This document shows positions 1 through 6,459 of a DNA stretch of 33,923 nucleotides, piece after piece. The stretch comes from a virus. Location of the stretch: positions 1 to 33,923 of the IMG/VR virus record IMGVR_UViG_3300009176_000779; one strand, given 5' to 3'. The notes below the pieces were generated by a model. It was not told where the DNA came from, searched no databases, and saw only the letters and a list, made by a program, of their open reading frames with translations. Position 1 is the first letter of the stretch; each line of letters starts with the position of its first letter. The translations under genes were made by a program, and so were the position numbers.

Positions 1-711
1 CTGGCGCGGCGCGAACTGAACCTGCCCGTGCGCGTCCACGTCGGATTGCACACCCGGCGATACGGGCGAGCCTGGGTAACGGTAACCGGGATCGTTGGGG
101 TCGGTATAGCTGGTCGCTGGCGCTGGCGGTTGTCCGCCCCCACCTCCGCGCCCCGTCATCCCCGGTGACGCCGGGCGCGGCGGGCTCATCGACAGAAGCC
201 CGGTCCGAGGGTTGAGCGCGGGCGGCGATGGGGTCTCTTCCCCGTGCGCGGTCACGTCGGAAGCGGCACCCGGTTGCGTGTAGCGCGGGTCCCATGTCGG
301 CTGCGCCGGGGACTGTATCCCGTACGTGGGTGCCGACGCCGCGCTGTCGGACGGCGCGTTGGGGGTGATACTCCGGGAGTAGTCAGGCTCGGACGACGCG
401 CTGTCCGACGGCGTGATGGGGCGGCGTTCGTCCGGCGCGCCGGGCGCGACGGTGGGCGTGGACGAAGGGGTCTGCGTGGGCGCGGTCTGGCCGGGAGCCT
501 TGGTGAAGTCCTGGGTGCCCTCAACCGGGTGAACATTACCGCCCTTGGCGGCGGCGTCGCGCTTTTGCTGCTCTCTTACCTCTCTGGCGTAGTCGTCGAG
601 CAGCGACTGCTGACGCACGCCCTGGTATTCCTTGTACAGGCTGAAGATGTTCTGCGCGCCGCTGAACAGCCCGGTGGAGAACGAACCCAGTTGAAACCCA
701 GGACCAGCCAT
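1..711 (-). CDS. Hypothetical Ala/Pro-rich late protein, 3' end cut by window edge
   Basis: The frame opens with ATG at 711 and runs without a stop for 237 codons to the window edge, so the C-terminus is missing. The first 60 residues (MAGPGFQLGSFSTGLFSGAQ onward) are ordinary and probably helical, with a charged stretch DDYAREVREQQKRD near residues 39-52. After that the protein is low complexity and rich in Pro, Ser, Thr and Gly, including SPGMTGRGGGGGQPPAP. The ATG directly follows the TAG stop of the PAPS-reductase-like gene (712-714), as expected inside this operon. Such disordered proteins next to internal virion genes are often minor structural proteins, but I do not recognise a family. 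A copy of the dispersed 15-bp quasi-palindrome lies at 368-382. Confidence 0.75.
   Translation of the reverse strand, partial: MAGPGFQLGSFSTGLFSGAQNIFSLYKEYQGVRQQSLLDDYAREVREQQKRDAAAKGGNVHPVEGTQDFTKAPGQTAPTQTPSSTPTVAPGAPDERRPITPSDSASSEPDYSRSITPNAPSDSAASAPTYGIQSPAQPTWDPRYTQPGAASDVTAHGEETPSPPALNPRTGLLSMSPPRPASPGMTGRGGGGGQPPAPATSYTDPNDPGYRYPGSPVSPGVQSDVDAHGQVQFAPRQ
368..382. promoter_or_regulatory. Dispersed 15-bp quasi-palindrome, site 1
   Basis: ATACTCCGGGAGTAG: two mismatches to TTA-NNN-C-S-G-NNN-TAA, but the core TACTCC-G-GGAGTA is a perfect palindrome. Inside the truncated late gene. Confidence 0.55.
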
Positions 712-1446
712 CTACGTTATCCCCGCTTCTTGTCGGAGCAGGGCCAGCGACGGTGCCACGGCGTCGATGATGACCTGCAGCCGCGCGTCGTATTGAGCCC
801 ATAGTTCCGGGTGATACTTCTTCAGGTAGGCGGCACGCCCCTCGCCCCACCACGCCGAACACCGGGCGCACTCGGGCGAGTTCGTTACATAATCATATAC
901 ACGCGGGAGCGGAACGTTCCGCTCCCTGAGGTAGGTGAACACATGATCATGGGACCAGTCCAGCAACGGATACCAGAGTTCCACACCGTCGACGATCTCC
1001 CCCGGCTCGGCGGGGAGCCTGGGTATGTCGCAGCGTTTGGTGCCGCGTATCAGAAGTGTGAAGCCGTCGTCGTAGATCCGCTTGAACAGCGGCCACATCA
1101 GGTTCGCGTAACAGCAGTCGTAACGCCCAACCAGTCGGGCCGTCGCTTGCCCGAGATGCTGGCCAACAGGGTGGCTATGGAAAGGGAGCAGGTCTGTCGG
1201 CAGACCATGAGTGGCGATCCATCCTGAAACATCCGTCTCGACGCGAACAAAGTGTGGTGCGAACGCTTCCACGCGCGATACGCTCTCGCGCATCTCGGGC
1301 AACAGATCGCCGGTGTCCAGATGGTATATCGTGATCTCATCGAGATACTCCCGTAGTAACTCCACGACCGCCAGCGAGTCCTTGCCCCCGGAGAACGACA
1401 ACGCGCGCTTGCCGGGCGGGTGTCTCAGCAAGGGCGATAGGTCCAT
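712..1446 (-). CDS. PAPS-reductase-like PP-loop (ATP pyrophosphatase superfamily) protein
   Basis: The protein has 244 aa with the PP-loop SFSGGKDS at residues 17-24, followed by alternating strands and helices with HLDTGD, as in phosphoadenosine-phosphosulfate reductase-family proteins. These bind adenylated substrates; phage members are often poorly characterised and may act in sulfur transfer or nucleic-acid modification rather than sulfate assimilation. Cysteines occur as CC (about 134), in KRCD and in a CxxC (SPECARC) near the C-terminus, which could hold a metal or Fe-S centre. I choose ATG at 1446, which forms a TGATG overlap with the methyltransferase stop. A GTG at 1467 would add seven residues. 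It lies between a methyltransferase and a structural-type gene in the late operon, so virion or late DNA/RNA modification is possible but unproven. Class is clear; substrate is not. Confidence 0.85.
   Translation of the reverse strand: MDLSPLLRHPPGKRALSFSGGKDSLAVVELLREYLDEITIYHLDTGDLLPEMRESVSRVEAFAPHFVRVETDVSGWIATHGLPTDLLPFHSHPVGQHLGQATARLVGRYDCCYANLMWPLFKRIYDDGFTLLIRGTKRCDIPRLPAEPGEIVDGVELWYPLLDWSHDHVFTYLRERNVPLPRVYDYVTNSPECARCSAWWGEGRAAYLKKYHPELWAQYDARLQVIIDAVAPSLALLRQEAGIT
1345..1359. promoter_or_regulatory. Dispersed 15-bp quasi-palindrome, site 2
   Basis: ATACTCCCGTAGTAA, one mismatch; inside the PAPS-reductase-like gene. Confidence 0.6.
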
Positions 1447-2105
1447 CACTTGCGCGTCGCTTTCCACATGACCGGACGTATCCCCCTGAAAATCTGAGCA
1501 TACAAATACTGGTTCGGCATCAGCGAACGGAACACCGCGTCGCTGCCTCGGGGTAACTGGAACGACTCCAGGTCCCAGTCGCCCGCGCGGGCCACGGCGC
1601 GCAGCATGTCGAAGGGGATGAACCGCGCGTTCAGGTGATCCATGGACAACTGATCGTCACCCTCGAAGCGAACGTAATCATAGACGAACAACCTGCCGCC
1701 CGGTCGCACCACCCGCGCCGCCTCGCGCAACACCATGACGAAATCATCAGCATGGCACAGCGAGTACAGGAACATCGCACCGTCGAACTCGGCACGATCA
1801 AAGGGCAGGTCGTGCATGTCGCAGCAGAACGTCGGCATGTCGGGAGGGCACTTGGATAACTGAAACGTGTTGTTGTTCACCAGCCAGAACAACAGGTCGG
1901 GGCGTAGCTCCTTCATCAGCTTGGCGGGTTCGCCGAAGCCGCAGCCGATGTCCACCCACTTGGTGCCCTTGCCGGGGTCCATGAAGTTGAGCAGCGCCGC
2001 GACGTGGGTCTGGTCGGTGTCGTCCAGACGGAACCCCTGCAGCACCCGCAAGCCGGTTTTGTGCGCCTGTTCGGATGCCTCGTTGAGTTTGTTCTGGTCG
2101 ATCAT
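1446..2105 (-). CDS. Class I SAM-dependent methyltransferase
   Basis: The 219-aa protein has the Rossmann-type SAM motif I VDIGCGFGEP at about residues 51-60 (D52, then G54, G56, G58). An acidic-aromatic segment follows (CDMHDLPFDRAEFDGAMF), then the VVRPGGRLFVYDYV strand-loop typical of methyltransferase fold motif post-III. No DPPY/NPPY signature of N6-adenine or N4-cytosine DNA methylases and no PC motif of C5-cytosine methylases is visible. It therefore more resembles UbiE/Methyltransf_11-type small-molecule or protein methyltransferases. It starts with an ATGA overlap to the upstream gene and is translationally coupled to the PAPS-reductase-like gene, suggesting the two may act on the same substrate. 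The substrate cannot be told from sequence. Confidence 0.88.
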   Translation of the reverse strand: MIDQNKLNEASEQAHKTGLRVLQGFRLDDTDQTHVAALLNFMDPGKGTKWVDIGCGFGEPAKLMKELRPDLLFWLVNNNTFQLSKCPPDMPTFCCDMHDLPFDRAEFDGAMFLYSLCHADDFVMVLREAARVVRPGGRLFVYDYVRFEGDDQLSMDHLNARFIPFDMLRAVARAGDWDLESFQLPRGSDAVFRSLMPNQYLYAQIFRGIRPVMWKATRK

Positions 2106-2965
2106 ACCGCGATGGCCGCGACGCCGATGCCCGCGCCGATCAGCGAGCCGACACCCGAGGAGGTGTTCTGCGCGATGGCCGCGTTGGCGTTGAAGCCCGC
2201 CATCTGGTTGCTGAAGCCGGTGTTGGTGGCGTTGATGCCGGTGTTGGTGGCGGTGTTGGCGGCACCCGCCCAGGCGGTGGGGTTGCCCATCATGGACCCG
2301 TACACGTTCGACGTGTTCAGCCCGGCGTTGATGCCCGCCCCGCCTTGTCCGGCGGCACCCGTGCCAGCCCCCGTGGCCCCGCCGTATTCGCTGGTGACCT
2401 GACCGGGGTAGCCGCGCCCCATGTTCGCCGCCTGGGTCTGCAGCCCACGTCCCACCGCTTCGGATTGTAAGCGCGACTGCGTGCCCGCGCTGGCCTGAGC
2501 CGCCGCCTGGGAGATGCGGGCTCCCAGATCCAACGCGCCGTAGCGGGTCTGGCTGGGGTCGATATTGAACCCCTCCAGCGTTTGCAGGGCCGCGTTGCGC
2601 TGACCCGAGAACGCCGAGGCCACGTCCCCCTGCGCCATGGCCGACGCCTGGGCCGCGCGCTCGGGCGAGTTATAGGTCTGCGCTTCGGACGCCAGCCTTT
2701 GTTCAATGGGTTTGTAGGTCGTGTCGTAGAACGCTTTCGACTCGCGCGCGTTGCCCATCTGCTCCCGCTGCGCGTCCATGGACAGGTTGGACGCCTGCAT
2801 CATGTTGTCCATGAACGCCTTGGTCTGCGGGGCCTGATCGGCGTATTGCTGCTTGGCCCAGTCCAGCTGGTCCTTGGACACGCCCGCGTAGATTTTCGCC
2901 GAGTCCACCGACGACTGCGCCATCCCCGAATAGTCGGGTGGCGGTGGGGCGCTGCCCTTGCTCAT
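2102..2965 (-). CDS. Putative internal virion / DNA ejection protein
   Basis: The 287-aa protein begins MSKGSAPPPPDYSGMAQSS, then has a Gln- and Ala-rich, mainly helical middle (about 20-170). Its tail is Gly/Ala/Asn-rich (GATGAGTGAAGQGGAGINAG) and it finishes with a short glycine-hydrophobic segment GVGSLIGAGIGVAAIAV that could insert in a membrane. This composition (Pro-rich start, Ala/Gln helices, hydrophobic glycine C-terminus) matches small internal or ejection proteins encoded beside the tail genes of many short-tailed phages. It overlaps both neighbours by four bases (ATGA), so it is made together with the GNAT and methyltransferase genes. The virion role is an inference from composition and position; no catalytic motif is visible. 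Confidence 0.7.
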   Translation of the reverse strand: MSKGSAPPPPDYSGMAQSSVDSAKIYAGVSKDQLDWAKQQYADQAPQTKAFMDNMMQASNLSMDAQREQMGNARESKAFYDTTYKPIEQRLASEAQTYNSPERAAQASAMAQGDVASAFSGQRNAALQTLEGFNIDPSQTRYGALDLGARISQAAAQASAGTQSRLQSEAVGRGLQTQAANMGRGYPGQVTSEYGGATGAGTGAAGQGGAGINAGLNTSNVYGSMMGNPTAWAGAANTATNTGINATNTGFSNQMAGFNANAAIAQNTSSGVGSLIGAGIGVAAIAV

Positions 2966-3432
2966 GTTGCGTACTCCGACCGGTCCGGCGTGTTACTACG
3001 GTAATACCTCGGCGTCAGGGCCAACCATTTGCACTGGGCTTTCTCCATGGTCAGCACGATCAGGTCCGACCCGTCGGAATAGACGTCGGTGATGCGCGCG
3101 GCGGGGATGAAACCCAGGCGCGTATCCACCGACAGGGCGCGCGTATTGGCCGAACTGACGAGGCCGATGACCTTGCGGCAGCCCAGTTGCACGAACGCGT
3201 AGTGGAACACCATCCACAGGAAGTCCCGCGTCGCCCAGTTATCCTCCGACCCGGCCATGTGCACGGTGATCGACGCGCCCAGGTAGCCGGTGAACACCAC
3301 GCCCCCGGCGATCTTGCCGTCACGATGCAGCGCCACGGTGTGATCGGTCTTCTCGTTGAACACCCCGCCCACGCGCAGCATGACCCACTCGCCGTCATCG
3401 GCGTGGTTGATGAGGATCTGACGCTCGCTCAC
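2962..3432 (-). CDS. GNAT-family N-acetyltransferase-like protein
   Basis: The 156-aa protein starts with GTG at 3432, overlapping the stop of the 67-aa gene. The fold signature is the C-terminal half: a helix YAFVQLGCRKVIGLVSSAN, then ALSVDTRLGF, typical of the final strand-helix of GNAT enzymes where a residue ages from one N to a LGF turn, then a hydrophobic strand (DLIVLTMEK). The strand IAGGVVFTGYLG near residue 41 would form the core sheet. GNAT enzymes transfer acetyl from acetyl-CoA to amines. A full Q/RxxGxG/A acetyl-CoA loop is not obvious, so activity is uncertain. Phage operons frequently carry such a protein between tail and internal virion genes; the target is unknown. A 15-bp dispersed motif lies at its 3' end (2993-3007). 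Confidence 0.75.
   Translation of the reverse strand: MSERQILINHADDGEWVMLRVGGVFNEKTDHTVALHRDGKIAGGVVFTGYLGASITVHMAGSEDNWATRDFLWMVFHYAFVQLGCRKVIGLVSSANTRALSVDTRLGFIPAARITDVYSDGSDLIVLTMEKAQCKWLALTPRYYRSNTPDRSEYAT
2993..3007. promoter_or_regulatory. Dispersed 15-bp quasi-palindrome, site 3
   Basis: TTACTACGGTAATAC, one mismatch; near the 3' end of the GNAT gene. Confidence 0.6.
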
Positions 3433-3632
3433 GGCAGCTTGGCCATGATGTCGGTCGCGCTGATCAGCCCCAGGGTGACCAGATCGTTGAGCGTCACCGC
3501 GCGATCCAAGGGCCCGCCGCGCATCCCGCCGAGAGACTCCACGCCCTGACGTAGTTGCGTGGTGATCATGACCATCGCGTCGAGGTTGGCGATGGGTTGG
3601 TTGATTGGCGGAACGTTACGGTTGACTGACAT
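3429..3632 (-). CDS. Hypothetical 67-aa protein
   Basis: The small protein begins MSVNRNVPPINQPIANLDAM and ends in TDIMAKLP. I take ATG at 3632, which forms a TGATG overlap with the stop of the 755-aa gene; a GTG one codon upstream is also possible. The middle is helical, with a Gly-Gly turn (ESLGGMRGGPLDRAVTLNDLVTLGLI). No domain is recognised. Tight overlaps on both sides show that it belongs to the structural operon. Small proteins at this point of podovirus operons are often minor virion parts or assembly aids, but nothing in the sequence proves this. Confidence 0.7.
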   Translation of the reverse strand: MSVNRNVPPINQPIANLDAMVMITTQLRQGVESLGGMRGGPLDRAVTLNDLVTLGLISATDIMAKLP

Positions 3633-5899
3633 CACACGCCTTTCAGTTCGCGCATCGTCGATGCCAGTTCGACACTATGTATGGGCACCCGCGCGACGAT
3701 CTCGAATTGCCAGTTGAAGGCTTTACGACCGGAGGGAAACCGGAAGATGCACCTTGGTTGCTGCAGCCATTCCTCGTGGACCAGATCCTGCGACGGGCCG
3801 CAGAACAACCGGAAGATCGCGTTGATGCCGGTGGGTAAAACCAAACTGGACATGCCCGCGTCGGGCGGCGGCACCGTGCCCTTGGGCGCGGGATCGGCCA
3901 CTTCCGGATCGAGCGATATCTGGCACGCGCCCAGTGACACGGGGGCGGGGAAGTAGAACTCCCGTGACCGCCACCGGTAAGTCAGCGTGGGCGTGTCCAT
4001 GCTATCCCACAAATACACGACCTGATCGGCCATCATGTAAGTGTTGCCGTTGTAGATATCGTTCCACACGCTGAGCACGCCGACGAAAGGGCTCAGTGAG
4101 CAAATGCCCAGGCGTTGTTCCGTGTAGTCGATGACGAAACCCATGCCGGTGCCGTTGATCGCGAGATACTGCGCGCGGTGGCGAGCGGCGACGAGATGGT
4201 CGCCCCGGAACCGTTTCAACCAGATCTCGCGCGTGAGGTTGCTCAGCGTCTGGTTCTGCGCGCCGTAGTAGTTCAGCGCCACCAACCCGTTGGGCGAGGA
4301 GTAATACACCCCGGCCAGATCGGTGATCATGGAGCCGCGTGATATACATGGCTCGGCGGTCTGGATCTGCGAGAACAGGAACTGGTCGGGCCGGTTGCCC
4401 GCCCCGGAACTGGGGAACCCCGAGGTCAGCACCATCAGCTGTTGCTGCCACACGCCCATGGCGACGATCTGATACAACAGGCTTTGGTCGTATCCGGCGG
4501 GCCACGCGTTGGGCCGGTCCGGCTCGCAAAAGTGCACGGTGTTGCCGCTGAACCCCACCATCATCCCGCCGGACATGGACAGCAGCCCGTCCAGGCCGTC
4601 CACGGGCGGCGCGTAGCTCACGCTCAGCAGCATGTTGTTGTGCACGACCGTCGTGTCGGGGATGCTGTCGTCGTACGTCGTGGTGCCGAAGGGCAGGTCG
4701 ACGACGAAGTAGAACTGCGCCCCCGCCGTGGCGGCGGTCAGCGTTCGATACAGGCGCGTCTTGACCGGCGCTGGATAGACCCTGCCCGCTGGCATGGGTG
4801 GCGCGGTAGTGGGCAGGTTGCTGATGTGCCAAACCGCGTCGCCCGGTCCCGACACCACGTCCGAGGGACCGGACGGCGAACTCTCGGTGCCGTAAGTGTC
4901 GATGAACGTGTAGACGTAGGACCGCTCCACCAAAGGCGGCGCGCCGGACGGCGCGTAGGTTATGTTCAGCGTGCACCCCGTGCCGGGACCGCTGCAGGTC
5001 GTCGCCACCGGGTTGGTCGGCGTGGCGATGTAGCGCGAGGGGGTCAGGCTAACCATGTCGAGCACGCCCATGGTTATGGCGATGACGGCCCCGGTGAGCC
5101 CAGGCCCCGTCAGCGGTTCGTGCGCGAGGTCCACCGGGTTCGTGGAATAGACACCGAACGAGATCACGTTGACCAGCGAGGTGATTTGCCCGCCAGTGAT
5201 CTGACACTGAAGCTGGAGCCGCGTGGGTCCGCCGGTCGTGCCGACGATGGTCTGCAGCCCGTCGGTGCCGCCCGTGCCCGCCGCGATGATGTTCAGGGTG
5301 ACCGCGCGGGTCGTGGTGATGCGGAACTGCAGCGCCGGGGCACCCAGGTAGGTCGTGCCGCCGACGACCGTCAGGTTGGTTCCCGGAACGTAACCGCTTC
5401 CGTTCGCCGCCACGGTGCCCAGGATCGGGTTCAACGTGGGATAGTTACCGCCCGTGTTGTTGACTATCGGTTTGCTGTTCGGATCGGCGGGAAGGAAGCC
5501 CATGCTCCAGTGCGCGTTGGCCCCGGCACCGCCCGCTTTAATACGGTCGTAAGTATTCCACCACGCGCCCGCGTCCGGCGAGCCGGGCGGATTGGTCCAG
5601 AACAGGCGGTGCAGCGTGTCGTTGGCCAGCGGCGACAGGCACACCGAGGAGAACTCGCTGGGCAGCGGCAGCCACACCTCCGGATCGCCGGGGTTGGGGC
5701 CGGGCATACGGTAGGCTTTGCGCACCGGCCAGGGCGCGGTCCCGGCCATGTTGATGAGCGGCTGGGGTTGCGGCAGCCCGTCCAATGGCCCGTGCGCGAG
5801 GTCGGTGTTGGTGGCGCGCGTGGCCATGTTGTCAGGAAGGAGCCGAGGCTCCCGCCTGGGTATCTCGCCGCCGAAGTCCTTTACGGTGAATGCGACCAC
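3632..5899 (-). CDS. Putative tail stopper / stabilization protein (phage virion structural protein)
   Basis: The 755-aa protein starts with GTG at 5899, two codons after the stop of the preceding gene. Its N-terminus has the pattern KDFGGEIPRREPRLLPDNMA followed by RATNTDLAHGPLDGL. This resembles the start of stopper/stabilization-type proteins of short-tailed phages (F-GE-PR-LLP-A-A-N-L-G-L). The rest is beta-rich with many Gly/Thr/Pro turns and a probable fibronectin-like segment (PLVERSYVYTFIDTYGTESSPSGPSDVV, about 325-352). Length is in the range for such proteins. It sits between fibre and internal virion genes, as expected for a tail-tube component. Inference rests on the N-terminal pattern, size and location. 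A 15-bp dispersed motif lies inside at 5538-5552. Confidence 0.72.
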   Translation of the reverse strand: MVAFTVKDFGGEIPRREPRLLPDNMATRATNTDLAHGPLDGLPQPQPLINMAGTAPWPVRKAYRMPGPNPGDPEVWLPLPSEFSSVCLSPLANDTLHRLFWTNPPGSPDAGAWWNTYDRIKAGGAGANAHWSMGFLPADPNSKPIVNNTGGNYPTLNPILGTVAANGSGYVPGTNLTVVGGTTYLGAPALQFRITTTRAVTLNIIAAGTGGTDGLQTIVGTTGGPTRLQLQCQITGGQITSLVNVISFGVYSTNPVDLAHEPLTGPGLTGAVIAITMGVLDMVSLTPSRYIATPTNPVATTCSGPGTGCTLNITYAPSGAPPLVERSYVYTFIDTYGTESSPSGPSDVVSGPGDAVWHISNLPTTAPPMPAGRVYPAPVKTRLYRTLTAATAGAQFYFVVDLPFGTTTYDDSIPDTTVVHNNMLLSVSYAPPVDGLDGLLSMSGGMMVGFSGNTVHFCEPDRPNAWPAGYDQSLLYQIVAMGVWQQQLMVLTSGFPSSGAGNRPDQFLFSQIQTAEPCISRGSMITDLAGVYYSSPNGLVALNYYGAQNQTLSNLTREIWLKRFRGDHLVAARHRAQYLAINGTGMGFVIDYTEQRLGICSLSPFVGVLSVWNDIYNGNTYMMADQVVYLWDSMDTPTLTYRWRSREFYFPAPVSLGACQISLDPEVADPAPKGTVPPPDAGMSSLVLPTGINAIFRLFCGPSQDLVHEEWLQQPRCIFRFPSGRKAFNWQFEIVARVPIHSVELASTMRELKGV
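5538..5552. promoter_or_regulatory. Dispersed 15-bp quasi-palindrome, site 4
   Basis: TTAATACGGTCGTAA, exact to the pattern; inside the stopper-like gene. Confidence 0.7.
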
Positions 5900-5903
5900 C
5901 TGA

Positions 5904-6239
5904 TTACTTCACCCACACCCAACCGGCGACCGGCCCGTTGTACTGCATGGTAACCTTGGTGTTCGCCACCAGCGACGTCGGCGCACCAGCCACGGCCCCG
6001 CCGGACGCGGTTTGCAGGGTCAGCGCGGTCACCGCCGCCGTGGACAGGATGGTCGCCGTCTGCCCCGTCCGGGGGTTCGCCGGTAGCTTGACCGTCAGCG
6101 TGGCGAGCGTGCCAGCCGGAGTCAGGTACAGGCTGGGCATCGACATCGCGATGCTGGCACCCGAGGCCGGTGCCGCCTGCGTCGGCGCGATGGACCCGTC
6201 GGTGAAGAACGTGCCGTTAGATTGAAGGAACGAAGGCAT
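5904..6239 (-). CDS. Small beta-rich virion-type protein
   Basis: The 111-aa protein (MPSFLQSNGTFFTDGSIAPT at its start) ends TMQYNGPVAGWVWVK. It is rich in Thr, Ala and Val in short strands (TLATLTVKLPANPRTGQTATILSTAAVTALTLQ is split by turns), suggesting an all-beta fold. The ATG at 6239 has an AAGGA Shine-Dalgarno 8 bases upstream. The pattern of a short beta domain with an aromatic C-terminus is common for capsid or tail decoration proteins, but no family is recognised with confidence. It is followed, four bases before the next start, by the 755-aa stopper-like gene. Confidence 0.75.
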   Translation of the reverse strand: MPSFLQSNGTFFTDGSIAPTQAAPASGASIAMSMPSLYLTPAGTLATLTVKLPANPRTGQTATILSTAAVTALTLQTASGGAVAGAPTSLVANTKVTMQYNGPVAGWVWVK

Positions 6240-6252
6240 GACGCTTATCCTT

Positions 6253-6459
6253 TCAGCGAGTTTTGCCGGGGAACCCGGTAGCCATGCCCTTGGGCGACTT
6301 CTTCGCCAGGGCTTTCTTCATCGCGATGGGCTGGCCCGGCGAGGTGGGACCGGCGATGGGTTGCTGGGCGAAACTATGCCCCGGCCCGCCCGCCACGGTG
6401 TGCGTGGGCGAGCTTCCGCGTGAACTGGGATTGACGTTCTTCGGCCCGATCTTGCTCAT
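6253..6459 (-). CDS. Hypothetical 68-aa basic Pro/Gly/Ser-rich protein
   Basis: The protein (MSKIGPKNVNPSSRGSSPTH at its start) is disordered, positively charged and ends in KKALAKKSPKGMATGFPGKTR. Its ATG overlaps the stop of fibre 3 by four bases (ATGA). Several similarly small basic proteins occur in this operon (see 19776-20670). They could bind DNA or the inner capsid surface, but there is no recognisable domain. Confidence 0.65.
   Translation of the reverse strand: MSKIGPKNVNPSSRGSSPTHTVAGGPGHSFAQQPIAGPTSPGQPIAMKKALAKKSPKGMATGFPGKTR

Noticed and set aside
4442-5953. 503-aa plus-strand open frame opposite the 755-aa gene
   Set aside because: Arg/Gly/Val-rich antisense shadow of a GC-rich coding strand, no start signal and no protein-like pattern.
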